Part shown: one piece after another, positions 12,634-25,519 of the stretch
How positions within the stretch are numbered: the stretch's first letter is position 1
Layout of the letters: each line of letters starts with the position of its first letter
From: Isoetes taiwanensis
Taxonomy: Eukaryota > Streptophyta > Lycopodiopsida > Isoetales > Isoetaceae
DNA: 64,000 bases
NCBI GenBank assembly: GCA_021234155.1
Contig: JAJEKV010000050.1
Span: 5,727,199 to 5,791,198, forward strand
Direction of reading: 5' to 3'
Program-made: the position numbers and the translations under genes
The notes under the pieces: model-generated
The model's input: the letters and a program-made list of their open reading frames with translations, nothing else
Database searches by the model: none
Told to the model about the DNA's origin: nothing

Positions 12634-12674
12634 TCCTCCTCCTCCTCCTCCTCCTCCTCCTCCTCCTCCTCCTC
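12634..12674 (+). repeat. (TCC)n microsatellite
   Basis: About 13-14 uninterrupted copies of a TCC triplet. Its antisense frame gives a run of arginines inside a 100-codon open frame, which is an artefact of the repeat. Confidence 0.95.
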
Positions 12675-12679
12675 TCCCT

Positions 12680-14240
12680 CCTAACGGGTGATAAATGTGG
12701 TATGGTATAGACATCTAATGGTTGATAGAGGACCCCTATTTCATAACACAGGGGGATGTCACAAGGACAAATGGATGTGGAACCAACCTTGTCAGTAGCA
12801 CACATTTATAGCTCTTTATGATATATGCGGATGTTAAAATTTTATATATCTATCTTTTGAGTGTTAGTTCTATTAATATGTTAGCTCGATAAGTTAGTCA
12901 CTTAACTTATTAGGGACAAGTCCATATTCTAGTTAGTAGGTGGTAGTGTATCTCCTTGGTTATATTCAATCGTATGGGCACATTATATGCATCAATGTGA
13001 TACGAGTATTATATGTATATAGCAAAAGAAGTACGTTGCATTGCTTGCCAATATCCATATCTTTAAATTTGTCACGCAAGTTTCACAATTGGTATTTTTG
13101 AAATCGCGGAATACAACCATATCTTAGGTCCACCTTAGGAAGAAATAATCAAGGTTGGTTGGATTTGCCAAAATCCATCCAAAGAAAACAAAGTTAAACA
13201 ATATTATGATGATGGTATCATTATAAGAAGAAGAAGAAGAAGTTGTATGTTTTCTGGAAAAAGTTTTGAATGAGAGGAGGAGGAAAGTGTATTGATGTAA
13301 TATAAAGCTAAAATCTAAGGAGATCTTTGATGCAACTTGAAGGCATGAATCAAGATCTTCATGTTGGTCACTTTTTGTTAAACCCAATTTAAAAATTTTG
13401 CAGTTGATTCTACACCTCAGCAAGATACCAGCAATTATCTTGCACTACACCATGAGATTACTATGGAATTTGCAAGGAAGAAGAGGAGGACGTAAAATTA
13501 GCCAAAGCTTTCCAATAGAAAAAGCAATAGACGACTCATGAGTACGTAATCAATTTGCTTACATAAAATTTTTAATGGAAACATTGGGCCCATTCCACAA
13601 ATCTTATTTTAGAGCATACTTTTATGCGACCTTTTGTGCCTTGCATCATGCAAAACATAAGACAATATGGACCAACATTCTATATTCATACTTCCACATG
13701 GGACTCATTAATGTATTGTTACTCATTGCATTGGTTGGATGGTTAGTTTGGTCGTTTTCTCGTAGCTGGTCGTGTTTGGCTAATTCATTCCTCTATCGAT
13801 CAAGTTGGCATATGGAAATTCAGCACTTTACCCTATTGCTACATTGAGTTAAACAAAGTTTTCATTTGTAAAGGTAAATATCGTCTAGGATGGGTGGATA
13901 TCCCCATGTTGATACCTAGATACATGCCATCCAATACGATAACATATTACTTGGTATAAACTACAATATGTCCGACAACCCCCCTTACAATATTGATTCA
14001 ATACCATTTGATGTAGTAGGTAGACATTGGCTTAAATACGACAAAGGATCAAGTTCAAGTTATTGGTGAATAAGACCACGATCCAGAGAGCACTCATGAC
14101 ATTGTATGTGCGTCTCATAGATTAGTGTTCCCAAAAAATTGTGCCTCTTCAATAAACAAACACAATGAAGGTGCAAAATGTATAGTGTATACACCATATG
14201 AATCCAAAAGCAACGAAACCCTACTATGTCAAGAGATTTG
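12680..14240. other. No supported gene
   Basis: AT-rich sequence with a short GAA repeat near 13228-13243. The frames at 13124-13423 (minus) and 13575-13847 (plus) encode hydrophobic, low-complexity peptides without recognisable domains. Confidence 0.55.
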
Positions 14241-14249
14241 AAAGGGAGG

Positions 14250-14680
14250 GTGTAAAGTAGATATACACTTAAGAAATGTAGAATCACTTCTCAACATCCC
14301 GGTTGCTACGACGTTCATCAACTCATGCATAAGTAGGTTTAGAGTAGATTTATACTTAAGAAATGTAGAATCACTCTTGGGCATCGCAGTTGCTACTATC
14401 AACTCGTGCATGTTAGGTTTGAAGTAGGTTTAGACTTAAGAAATGCAGAATCTCTCGACACTCCTCAACATCGCATATTCATCAACTCATGCATAAGTTA
14501 GGTTTAGAGTAGGTTTACACTTAAGAAACGTAGAATCAATCCTCGATATCGCAGTTGCTACTACATTCAACAACTCATGCATAAGTTAGGGTTTAGAGTG
14601 GATTTACACCTAAGGAATGCAGAATCACTCATCGACATCGCAGTTGCTATTACATGCATCAACTCATACACAAGTAAACA
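14250..14680 (+). repeat. Tandem repeat, ~5 units of 78-96 bp
   Basis: Five successive units share the order TAGATTTACACTTAAGAAAT, GTAGAATCACT, CATCGCAGTTGCTACTA, CATCAACTCATGCATAAGTT. Units begin near 14255, 14343, 14421, 14500 and 14596 and differ by substitutions and short indels, so this is an old minisatellite. It lies about 900 bp upstream of the WDL coding start. No coding role is seen. Confidence 0.85.
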
Positions 14681-15561
14681 TTTGGTGTTGTGTCTTGCTG
14701 GATCAACCACTGAGAACGATTGTAGTCACCTCATGTAGGGTCCCATGATAGCTGTGGGTTTTTAATTTTTTATGTTTCATTTGTTTTTTTGCATTTTCAT
14801 TTTGCAAGGTTTACTATGTTCAAGTGGGCCTATTCATATCAATAAGGTGTCCTTGTTAGGTGCCTAAAGGGCCCCTGTTCTCCAAATCCGGGGGACCCAG
14901 TCGAAATGCGGACTGTACTGCGCTACCGCCGGCAGGGAAGCTATGGGGACGCCGGAGAACTGGCAAACTCCGTTTACGTTCTATCTACATATACACAAAC
15001 CCTTTTCCTCTGTTAAGCTATGCCGGACTACCATAGACTTAACAGCTTCATTATCTACAGGTCTGTAGCAAGATCACCATAGCTTTCCTCTTGTTTTCTA
15101 GAGCCGTGTTCCTGGGCAGGCCCGATTGCGATCGATTCTACGTTTTGCGCTTGCTTATCTGCATTTTAAGCTCGATTCAAGTGTTGGGTCACGGACCTCA
15201 GAAGGATACAAACCAACGCCGTTTCTTCCAGTGTTTTGACTTGATCGAAGGATTGCATCTCCGTTTGGCAATGGGCAGAGAGCTGAAATTTTAGCTTATG
15301 ATTGAAAGTTTGGAGTGGACCTTGCATTTTTACTAGCGCAGTGAGTTCTGTCCTCGTACATTGCTTGTAAATGTCGGCAAATGAATATTATAGGTTTCCT
15401 TGAAAAGTAGATCTGTAACAAGCTTTGCTAGTTTTTTTGGAAAGGTATTTGGATAGTAACGTGTCGTTTTTATAGTCTAAATTGGGTGCCGATTGCACAT
15501 TCTTTATTTGATTATGAACATGCCCGCCAATGCCTGACTATCTATCTTGCAGATTTTTGTG

Positions 15562-18540
15562 ATGGGAGAAGCAGCTCAAGTTCAGAGCCAAAACCCATCG
15601 TTGGCTGTAGTCCGGACTTTAGATTTTTCATCCACTGAAGAACTTGATGAAGTGTCTCAGGCCGATGCAGGAGAAATATCATTAGAAAGTATGGAACAGC
15701 CCACGACCGGACAGAACGAGCCATTGACTTTGGCGGATGATTATGCCCCTGGCTATCAGTGCCATAGTGAAAGTATCTTGAACTCTCAGATTAATGAAGA
15801 AGAAGAGTGTGCTGATGCCAACAAGCCAGCTCACTATGAAGACAAGCCAGCAGGATTTGAAGATTTGCTTTCACTCGCTGAAGAATTCGAGGGCGAGGAA
15901 AACTGGGGTCAAGGATTGGCTGATTTAACATCAGTAGAGGGTGTTCCAAAGGAACAAAAGAAAGTTGACCACGTTGAGGTAGTATTTGTCTCGAATCAGA
16001 TTTGTTCCTAACGTTATGAGGTCATGAATGGTCTGCTCCATTGATTATTTTCTTAAATGTTCTCCTTTTCACCTTCTGTAAAGTAATATTTAAATTTCAC
16101 AGGAAAATGCATGGATTTTCTTAGCACCAAGAGAAGTTACTTCTGAGGTGGTAGCCTATTGACCTTACTGTGCTTTATGCAGGATAGCCATCCAAAACAA
16201 GCTGTTAATAATGGGAAAAAGAAAGATCAACATGTCCGAAAGGCTGTTACAAGTTCAATTACAATGTTGCCAAAGTCTTCAAATGCATCGTCAGTGGTTC
16301 CTGGGAAAGTTAGCTCAAAAGCCACATTGGAGAAAAGTATATATGGGGCTTTGCGAAAGAAGCCTGAAGACAATACCAAAAAAGTTGAATGCCGTGCTTC
16401 AGTTAATGTGAGAGCATCTCGATCAAATTTCACAGTTCCAGAACCATTCTCTCTTGCTACAGACAAGAGAGCATCAATAGTTGTCAGTCCATCAGATGGA
16501 GAAGCTGGAAAAGCTATATCTAAAACTCACACGAAGAGCACAATACCTGCTCCAATGTCCAAACGAACACAGGTCTGGTCTTATTAGGAATTTTCTGTCT
16601 TTCATTTGCAAGTGATTAACGTTACATTCGTTTATGATAACAGGCTTCTGGTGTCGAGTTGAAGCAATCTACGAATGGCTCTAAAATGGAGAGACCAAAG
16701 ACGTAAGTCTTTTATACATACAGACAAAACAGCTTCTTTCATGCATGTATGAAATATGAAGGTGCAAGCTTTAATCTCTGGTTACTTGCAGTTTCATGCA
16801 AAATAAGCAAGCAAAATCCAGGGAACAAGACAGTGCCAAAGCCCAAGATATCGTAAATGCAAGTGGTTTTAGTCTAAAGTCCCAAGAGAGAGCAGAAAAA
16901 AGGAAAGAGGTAAATGTGGCATAAAATATGGAAGCAAAAATGTGCATAATAAAATTGACAGAAGAGTTTTTCTTTCTAAATTTCTTTTGAAAATCTATGG
17001 TCACCAATCCTTGAGCCTGTCCTATTAAAATTATTATTGGGCGCAACCAAAGGAAGAAAATAATCATGTTGATTTGGCATCCAGTGTGAGAGTTTTGGAG
17101 TTTTATTATTTGACATTATTCTGGTGCATTGGCTAAAGTTTAGTTATTTCTCATAGATGCTTATACCGTTTGCTCAGCTGCTTGTTGTTAGGGATTTACT
17201 AATGATACCTGCTGCTAAAAGAAGTAGCAGTGGGTTTATGCTTTACATGTGGTGTGTCCTGCAATCTAATTTGGACAGTTATGTTGCATTTGCAGTTCTA
17301 TTCAAAGTTGGAGGAAAAAATAAGCGCTAGAGAAGCCGAAAAAACACAAATTCAAGCTAAAACGCAGGTTTGCTTTTGCTATTCATATTAGCTATGCAAC
17401 ATGGTCTTTTTGTTATTTATATTTGTATGCAGATGGGCTGAAGGTTTGCTCGAATTTATATGTGTACATCTTACATGCATGATAGTTTAGCTTGAGTATG
17501 TTGGTTAAACCTTTTTGGTGTACGACAGGAAGAATTGGAGACTCAGATAAAGAACTTGAGGAAAAACCTGAACTTCAAGGCGACACCAATGCCAAGCTTC
17601 TATCAAGAGGCTCCTCCACAAAAAGTTGATATAAAAAAGGTTGGTGTGAAATTGTTTGTTTCTGCGAAAAGTGATCCAATCCATCATTACTTTGCTTTTG
17701 GTTGTAGATTCCTCCAACACGTCCAAAATCACCTAAATTGGGGCGGCGCAGTAATGGACAAGTTAGTGTTGATGGATCTCCTAAAATTAATAATACTGCT
17801 GGAAGTACAGCACCTAAGTTGAGGCTTATTGATAATGTGAAGAACCCAGCAACAACAAAATACACAAGGACAGGAAGAGTGAAGGTCAGTGGCAAAGTGG
17901 AAGGGGATAAACCCAAACAGGGATCTATGTTGTCAGCATCAGTAGTTTCCGATTTGGATAGTGAAAAGAAAAAAGAAGATGACACTTTTGCAGCAAAGCA
18001 TATGCCTTTCTGTAACACTCTTGAAGGTGCAGATGTCTTAGACTCACAAAGTGATGCTCCTTCAACAGTCTCTACTAGAACCACAGTGGACAGTGTTGAT
18101 GCTACATCAGAAACCTGTGCTGTTAACAATGGAGGCCAGCATTTGGTACCTGTTTCAAACAGTCTGCTTGATGATGATGAACAAGACAGTGCTCCGTTCG
18201 TGTTCACGTTGGAAGTCCTGAGATGTTTTTTTGCCCAGAAAATGGTGAAAGCCTTCTGGTTCCCGTGTCTAGTGCATTGCTTGATGATGATGATGGAGAG
18301 AGCATTAGTGTCTTGGATGATGCCCAATCTGTTTATTCTGGAGGAGAAACTGGAACCAGTTCTGAGACATCAAGAAGTCACGAGGTTGCCGCAGACTCTG
18401 AAGATATGTTGCAGTATCAATCTCTATCAATTAGTGCTTCCCAGTTCGATGGCAGTGATCATGGTGTCTCAAACAGTGATATAAATGATGTTCGAGTATA
18501 TATCAGCGAGGATTTCAGAAGGGCTGCACAATCAAACTAA
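15562..18540 (+). CDS. WAVE-DAMPENED2-like (WDL) TPX2-domain protein
   Basis: A spliced gene of about 665 codons. Coding exons with GT-AG borders: 15562-15978 (after a 5' UTR splice at 15552), 16183-16572, 16644-16702, 16792-16909, 17296-17367, 17529-17639 and 17708 to the stop at 18538-18540. All junctions keep frame. The N-terminal half is acidic and Ser-rich. Residues ~329-400 form the TPX2 C-terminal domain of the WVD2/WDL family: FYSKLEEKISAREAEK, LRKNLNFKATPMPSFYQ, then IPPTRPKSPKLG across the 17640-17707 intron. Family members bind and bundle microtubules and affect cell elongation and organ twisting; that function here is inference. The start ATGGGAGAAGCAG is the first in the exon. 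Near 18180-18215 the best protein wording changes frame by one base, so there is a frameshift, a sequence error, or an alternative C-terminus. Confidence 0.9.
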
Positions 18541-19200
18541 GGTATTGTTGTGGATGTAAATGATGATTAGTTTGCAGGAGGTAGAAGTAAAGATGGTAAA
18601 TGCAAACGGTATGTATCCTTACATGGTTTGTGACGAGATATGGTCATTGCCATTACCATCTTGCTTTTTCTCTGGCTGCCCTAGTTGCCCTTTTTTTTTT
18701 GTGGATATCATATTTTGGCCATTACAACTAAAGAAATTGCGCTCCTTATTTCTCAAAATAAGCTGTCATTCTTGTGCTAACACTTCTGATAAGGCACGGA
18801 GTAATGGACTATTGCAATAGAATTGTTCTATATTTCTGTATAAATCTTATAGTGTAGTAATAATTAGTAATTTTTTTGATTGTATGTATATGAGCGGTGC
18901 TGCAGTGTTGGGAAATCTTAGACCCTACTTGGAAAAAGCTTCCGATGTTTCTTTTAAGTAGTTGGATATTTCATGCTTCCAATTGGAAATTTATATGTCC
19001 TTTTAGAAATATACATGAAAATTTATTGGATGCCATGCACTGAACCAGAAATTTTGAGTTCTGAACCTTACCCTGGAGTTTGCGTAAGGTGGTCAAGAAA
19101 TGCTGACTATATTTGGCCTTCTCCCATGCCTTAATGGTGCTCACGGGCAGTCAAATTCACTAAATAAATTTGAAAAATTGTACTAGTTCATGGCATATGG
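18541..19200 (+). other. WDL 3' UTR and downstream DNA
   Basis: Follows the WDL stop codon with no further conserved frame. It is AT-rich and likely holds the 3' UTR. No single polyadenylation signal can be chosen with confidence. Confidence 0.45.
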
Positions 19201-19203
19201 GAT

Positions 19204-19280
19204 GCCATTTTGGCATGTACCGGTGGGGTCCCGCGACCGGAGTTTGCGGGGAGCGGGTCACCGGTGCATGCCAGAATGGC
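19204..19280. repeat. Inverted repeat, ~21 bp arms
   Basis: The arms 19204-19225 (GCCATTTTGGCATGTACCGG) and 19259-19280 are near-perfect reverse complements separated by a GC-rich 33 bp loop. It could be a small foldback element or a strong hairpin. Transcript hairpin function is not implied. Confidence 0.75.
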
Positions 19281-19626
19281 AGACCGCCATGAACTGACAA
19301 TATGGTATTTGGGGAGCCAAAAAATTTCCCTTTTCCTCCTTCAGCGATGGCGCCCGCAGAGCAACGTAGGCGATGCAATGATGGGGTTTGTAGGCGATGT
19401 TCGAGCTTTGCAGTGATGGCTTTCTTCTATGTTATCCTTTCTTCTGTGCTATCGACTTTCTTCTGTGCCCAAAACTCTGTTTCCTTAGCCGATGTAAGCC
19501 CCATTTCCTTTCTTCTTAGCGACAGCAGGTTTGCGCTAGGGCAGAGGTTTGCGGCAATAGGTCGAAAAGGGGTTTGAGGTCAAGGGTTGCATCTGCTTGA
19601 ACAGACTTGAAAGGGTTTCTGTGCAT

Positions 19627-19720
19627 CAGGAGCTTTTTCTAGACCGAGCTTAAATATGGTTCTAAAGATTTCACAGGAGCTTTTTCCAGACCGAGTTTAA
19701 ATATGATTCTAAAGATTTCA
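19627..19720 (+). repeat. 47 bp tandem duplication
   Basis: Two adjacent copies, 19627-19673 and 19674-19720, each beginning CAGGAGCTTTTT and ending CTAAAGATTTCA, differ at a few positions. The surroundings, 19281-20170, show no supported gene. Confidence 0.9.
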
Positions 19721-20204
19721 CAATTGGCGGAATTCTTTCTTCCTTTCGACACTAAACTTCCTTTCGAGATCCTTTCTTCTTCTTCTTCTTCCATTTTCTG
19801 CAGCAAAAAAAGGGAGATTCAGAGCTATAGATATGTCCAAGCTAAGGTTACCGCCATTTCCACAGGCTAGATAAGTCGGCCGGATTTAAGCTATGGCTTT
19901 GTCTAAAGAATCAATCGAATGAAAAAAAAAAACAGAGTAACCTGCTGGAAACCAGACATGCGGAATGGTCGACCCAAGATACCATTCTGCAATGGAATGG
20001 TATGCCACATGACATCACCAGAATAACCCAACGCCAAATTTGGCGACCCAAGTACATATTGTAATCTTGCTCTATGCTTAGAATCCTGATTATGCTTAGC
20101 CCACTTGCAAAGCACAACTCTGCCTTCCTCATCATGTCCCCAATTAAAAAGTACCTCCCCAATTATAGTTAAGAATTAGTATAATGACGTGTGCTTTTGA
20201 TTGA

Positions 20205-20229
20205 GTAGAATAGAATAGAATAGAATAGA
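20205..20229 (-). repeat. Pentanucleotide 3' tail of LINE A
   Basis: About five copies of TAGAA (plus strand; TTCTA in LINE sense) sit exactly at the 3' end of the LINE. The same arrangement is seen at 33740 and 37188, so the tail belongs to the retrotransposition event rather than to the host DNA. Confidence 0.85.
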
Positions 20230-22342
20230 TTTTTTAGCGTCCACGGAGACCGATTGGCCTATGGGACCCAAACAAAAAGAGAGCAGCAAGCGCATTACTG
20301 ACAGGATTAAAAAACCCCCGCCTCGAAGGGTTTTTGAGGGAAAAACCTTAGCAGTAATAAGTATGCTGGCACACTGTACAATTGTATAGGACAGTTCAAT
20401 ACCGTCCCGGAGGATACAACTGAGCCCGTGCATCCATAACCTCCTGGAGGTATGACCCCAACAAACCCACTGACGGCGTATTTAATAACTCATGCAACGG
20501 TTGGCCAGGCACTAGTAATCGAACATACCGCTCTCGGATATGGGCAAACGCTGGGCAGATCTAGAGGGCATGACATTCATCCTCAATGGTGCCCTGGTGG
20601 CAACACTGGCAAAGCCTTTCCTCCCGTGCTTCCCGAGCCCAACATCCTGTCTCAATATGGAGACGATGTGCACCCGTGCGAATGGAAGATATAAGCTTGC
20701 GCTTCTTCATGGGCAAATGGATGTACAAGTACTGGTGTGGGCCTCTCGTGAGCCTAGGATTGACTTGCTGCTGATAGTGTGCCAGCTTAACGCGCGTCAG
20801 AGCATCTGCATCCCAGAGCTTGCGAAGGAAAGTAGCATCTAGGTACATCCTAAGTGCCTTGTGATCTTTCTTTGTCCTTACATGTACGTATTTGTTTGCC
20901 TATACACCCCAGCGTGAGAACCACTAAGCTTGCTTGTCCTTCCAGCAGGCTTTGAGGCATTGGGGACCCATCGCCATGGCCAAAGCAAGGTTGGGCAAAC
21001 GTGTATCACCCATAGCGACCACCTTCTGGAAGTAAATGATATGGCGTTCCAATGCAGCCCGTTGACGGGGTAGAAAACCTGTCTCCTGGAGTAGGATCTG
21101 GTATGGAACTGTGGACTTTACCCCAAGGGCTCGTGCCAAGAAGGCTTTCTGCACCTGCTGGAGGTCATTCCAGGTGTTGAGGGATATCACCGGACCCCAC
21201 ACTTCTGCCCCATAGAAGAGGACCGGCTCGACCAAGGCCCGAAACAAGTGTGACTGGTGGTCCCAGGCATACAAGTCTGCCTTGTGGCTGTTGTTCTGCA
21301 TGGCATATAGTGCTTTCCAACCCGCCGTGACCTGCAACCTGATGGCAGCATCCTAATGGGTGGTAGCAGAGAACTCGATCCTGTAACGGACCTAGCAACC
21401 TAGCACCAACGTTAAGATGCAAGTAACGTTGCCATTATATAAGAGTGCATTTTCAATGGTAAAATAAATGATTATGTGCTAGGAATACATGCATGCAATG
21501 TGTCCATGCATGCAGTCTGTGCATGCATGCATGCAAGGGCATTGCTAGGTTATATAAGCGCAACAATATTATTCTTGATTTCGGGGGAAGGAGTTTTCCA
21601 TGGGAAAGAAGTCTTTTTTTGTGTTTAGGGTTGCCAATGTGTGCATAGCATGGAAGTGATGCTTGAGGGAGATTAAGTTACAGGTATTGTGTTTCATTTT
21701 GGTAACCACATCTTATAATGTAGATGTGATCTTGTAGTAGTATACTCTGGTAGCAAGAAAATTTAGAATAAGCAGTGCATGATATATAATGCCTATGATA
21801 TTCAGGGAAGGTTCATCTCACCATATCGGATGAATAAGATTCTTGATGTGATGTTAGGTGCATCCTTTTGAAGCTAAAATTGAGAAAACTAGGCAACATC
21901 CATATATTGATATCCAGTGGTAAAATAACAATAAGTTGCTAAGTTGATAGCATTCGTGATGGTTGATACTTGCTACAACACCGGTGGTTGTAAGACAAAT
22001 TTTGAGAATGCTTAGATATGGTTATAAAATAAGATTGACATGACAGCTTAGATTGAAGCTCATGTGTAAATAGCGTATGTATGACGAGAAGGAAATGTCA
22101 TGATTACATCATGGTCTTACTTGAGGTTTATAAAGTTGTTGACCCTAGGGTTATGGCTAGAATAGTCGGGTGATAGCCTTGAAAAAGTTCTTGGCCTTGA
22201 AAAATTTTTGGAGTATAAGAAAGCACTTAATGGAACAAAGTGGTTAGGTTATGCATTTATATTTAGAGAATGATATCCACTTAAATTATGGCAGATTGAA
22301 GAATTGATTGGCCAAGATTAAATAATGTTATCCATCTTATGG

Positions 22343-22395
22343 ATAAGGAAGATAAGATAAGATAAGATAAGATCGAATTTTTACGTCCACGGGAA
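22343..22395 (-). repeat. Minimal LINE 3' end with GATAA tail
   Basis: About five GATAA units are followed by TTTTTACGTCCACGGG, the terminal ~18 bp of the LINE family on the minus strand. Nothing further upstream in the LINE is recognisable, so this is either an extremely short insertion or a chance remnant. It lies inside the LTR element. Confidence 0.5.
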
Positions 22396-23548
22396 TAGAG
22401 GAATAACATATTTAATCGTGGTAGTAGGTAAACAATGAAGTTGAATGAAAGTGTTGTCAGATAAAGCCCAGACATGAGATAAAGGCAGAGGGGAATGTAT
22501 AGACATGGGGAAGTGCCATTTTTTGAAAATCTTAGAATGTAATAGAAGAGTTGTAAGCACATCTAGTAATGGTGCTTCCATGTATCGTAACTATTTGGCA
22601 TGCTAGAAGTGATTGTAAATTAATGGAGGGATGGTGATTGCATTACTTGATTAAGGATATACTCAACCGATTGAAGTTGTGAACGGAATACATGAAGTAA
22701 GAGCTTCATTGAAATTAACGGCAATTGGTGCCTATAAAATCTTGTTGAAAGACAAACCAGTGTGATGGGGTAATATGTATGGAAGTAGGCTAGATATAGA
22801 GGTTGAGTGTATAGCCTAGGATACTTCAATGTCATTGGATGAACTGAGAGGAATTCTCTCGCACCATGGGCTATAATTTTATGGGATCCCTTGTATCAAC
22901 TTAAGTATGTTACCTAGCTATAAGATACCCAGACTGGGGGACTTGATTATGTATTTTGCTTGTTACTTTTTGGATTTGGCCACGCAAGAAGTCTCGAAAG
23001 ATTACATGTCTAGTTCGACCTGAGTATCTCTTTGGAATGATGGGTTTTTTTTTTCTATGGCACGTACCTTCTTTATGAAAAGTTGCATTAACTGCATTAC
23101 GTTATTATATTGAATTGGATATGTATGTTCCTCTTTCCGCTTGTTGTTATTGATGCATAGAGTATACTCAATGTTATTAATATTTGAGTTAGTTCTAGAC
23201 TCTATGTATGTTAAATTGAATGTTAGAAGGGTCGCATTGGAGCTATCTAATATGTATCTTTCCTTTAGCTTAAATTACTTGTATGAAGCTAGCTTTGAAC
23301 TTTCAAGTTTGAGAGGCATCATCTTGGATTGGAAGGCTAAGCAATTGTGTTTGACAAGGATGGGTCGTTCTAAGGGACAAAATTGTATTCATTTGGGAGT
23401 ATGTTGAATTGAGGATTAAGATATGAAGGCATAAAGGGAAGAGACCCGAGGAATTAGGAAGATGTCACAAAGGGAAATACAAACCGGACTTTTCATGAGT
23501 GTTTAAGATGCACCCATGAGGACATGGGTTGAATTTTTGGAGGAGAGA

Positions 23549-24807
23549 TCAGAACGGACCTAGCAACCTAGCACCAACATTAAGATGTAAGTAACGCTGC
23601 CATTGTATAAGAGTGTATTTTCAATGGTAAAATAAATGATTATGTGCTAGGAATACATGCATGCAATGTGTCCATGCATGCAAATTGCGGCATGCATGCA
23701 TGCAAGGGCATTGCTAGGTTATATAAGTTAAAAAATATTATTCTTGATTTCGGGGAAGGAATTTTTCCATGGGAAAGAAGTCTTTTGTGATGGTGGAACA
23801 TTTTGAAGGTTTTATAGATTGCGCGGATTGTCAAGGAGCAGTGGTGTGAGCAATACTCTGGGAGCATGTTGGAGTGCAGAGGAAGCAAGCGGGATTCTAT
23901 GTGGGGATCAACTTACACCTGGGGTTTCTAGTGTAGTATCTCTGTGCTTAGTTGATATTGGTGGAATTCATAGTATTGTGATTTACGTGTAGTATAATTC
24001 TTTGATATAGACCTCTGGGGCCGGAGTCTAGATGCGATGGTCTAGACTCACGGTTATTGCACAGTGCTATGTAAATGGTATTATTTGAACATCGGGCATT
24101 GGTACCGTATGGTACAACGTCATGCACAGTTAAGTGGTCCTCCAATGCTGGACGCAGCGTGGATGGGTGTGTACACACGTGGTTACCCCATGTCACTGGC
24201 CTGATCAGCTGAGTTGACCTTGCTCAGACCCAGAGGAATATTTGTTGCAATATTGATGCTATGATTGCTTGATTATTATATATGTGGTCTTCTTGTTGGA
24301 ATTAAGTTGCATTGGTTATGCTTGTTGGACTAGTAACTTGGATTGCAGGGGCGAGGCTATGGTAAGGCTAGGTTGCTGTTCTAGGTTAATGCTTTGTATT
24401 GCTGATGCTAGACATCCTAGATCCCCGATCCCCACTTAGTCCGTGTGACTAACCCCGTGGTTGATGGTGTAAGCAGAGGTGCGAGATGCTCCGGAAAGTA
24501 GCCAAGCTTCGGAATGGCGAGAGTAGAAGTGTGTGATTGCTATTCAATAAACTTGATTATTATTACCATTATTATTATTATATATGGGCTTGAAGCTATA
24601 ACTATCAAGAACATTCATTGTGTGCGGGGATATTGCTGAGTAATGGGCAAGTATATGTTTGGGACCTTAGAATATGTATAAAGATTAAATTCTTTACCTA
24701 AGTATGCATGTATCAATTTCTTGAGTCCCAGAGGTTAAGTAGATCCAACGATAGAGATCGATGGGATCTCCGGTTACCGAGAGGTTAACTGGCCAGGCCC
24801 GTCACAG
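23549..24807 (+). repeat. 3' LTR of the inserted element
   Basis: The first 240 bp match 21381-21625 nearly base for base, including the ACCTAGCAACCTAGCACC block and a run of ATGCATGC. It ends in CCGTCACAG next to the target duplication. The part after 23790 has no partner in the shortened 5' LTR. Confidence 0.75.
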
Positions 24808-25059
24808 CGATCCCCAAGTACCTGTAGGTCGGAGCCACCTCTACATCTTGTCCCTGGTAAGTGAATGAGGGAAGCCTTGGCTGACGGGATGATGAAACTA
24901 GCAGCACCCTAGTTTTGGCCAAGTTAACTCGCATGCCAGTGAATCGGCAAAAAATGTCAAAAGCATCCAGGTGACATTGCATGTCCTCTGGAGTATAGGC
25001 CAGGAGGTTGAAATCGTCAGCATATATGAGTTGCCGGATTGTAAAGAGGAGGGAGATGG

Positions 25060-25240
25060 ATTATTGAATCGTTTTAGCAATGATATTTCCTCATGAGGTT
25101 GCATAAACGTGAACAATATTGTTAAAGACGATAGAGGTTGTATAGTAGATAACGTTACAATGGTTTTAGCATTGGCATTTTTTCATGTGGTTGCATAAAG
25201 GGGAACATTATTGAAGACAGTTTTAGCAATGACATCTCCT
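25060..25240 (+). repeat. Degenerate short repeats
   Basis: Three successive blocks share TTTTAGCAATG or TTTTAGCATTGG, then CTCATG, GGTTGCATAAA and GAACAAT/ATTATTGAAGAC. Spacing is irregular (about 97 and 57 bp). The stretch 25240-25520 holds nothing recognisable. Confidence 0.6.
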
Positions 25241-25519
25241 CATGCGCCATTAACAACCAACTTGCTACACAGAAGTCTTGCGCTTTACTATACAACTAAG
25301 CTGCTTCTAAGCCTTTGACTATTCCAATTCAAACGTATTTGAGGGTATACCCAAAAGTCTAGGTGTTGTAAGAAGTCTGGGTGCTGTACGACTAAAAGAG
25401 GTAGCCGTTTGTATATAATTAGCTATATATAATGTCCATAGCCAATAAGGACCTATAATTTTGAGAAATACCTCTACATGGAAATTGTTGCGAATATAAT
25501 TAGCAACTTTCCCATGTGC

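Larger units (their letters stand above)
21381..24807 (+). mobile_element. Non-autonomous LTR element inserted in LINE A, TSD CGATC
   Basis: The insertion is 3427 bp, starts CTGTAACGG, ends CCGTCACAG, and is flanked by CGATC at 21376-21380 and 24808-24812. Removing it restores the LINE frame YRYLGIEFS, which proves the borders. A 3' LTR of about 1.26 kb (23549-24807) follows a polypurine tract at 23539-23548. The 5' end repeats only its first ~245 bp (21381-21625). The interior has no gag or pol coding, and no primer-binding site was found, so the 5' LTR appears internally deleted. Orientation is plus. It belongs to the same LTR lineage as the PBS/PPT pair at 12.0-12.3 kb. Confidence 0.85.
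20205..25050 (-). mobile_element. LINE copy A, 5'-truncated and split by an LTR element
   Basis: On the minus strand the RT palm begins at about 25040 with a YADD catalytic box (QLIYADDFNLLAYTPEDM), continues to 24813, is interrupted by 21381-24807, and resumes from 21380 with LQVTAGWKALYAMQNNSHKA and PVLFYGAEVWGP, the thumb region of non-LTR retrotransposons. A degenerate C-terminal region and 3' UTR run to about 20230. The 3' end reads GGTCTCCGTGGACG and then the pentamer tail. The upstream part of RT and the endonuclease are missing. Further copies of this family lie at 25.5, 27.4, 33.7 and 37.2 kb. Confidence 0.85.

Noticed and set aside
12503-12805. Arginine-run open frame
   Set aside because: The poly-Arg is the antisense reading of the (TCC)n microsatellite.
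15091-15294. Short frame upstream of the WDL start
   Set aside because: It lies in the likely 5' UTR or its intron and has no conserved wording; the WDL frame begins in the next exon.
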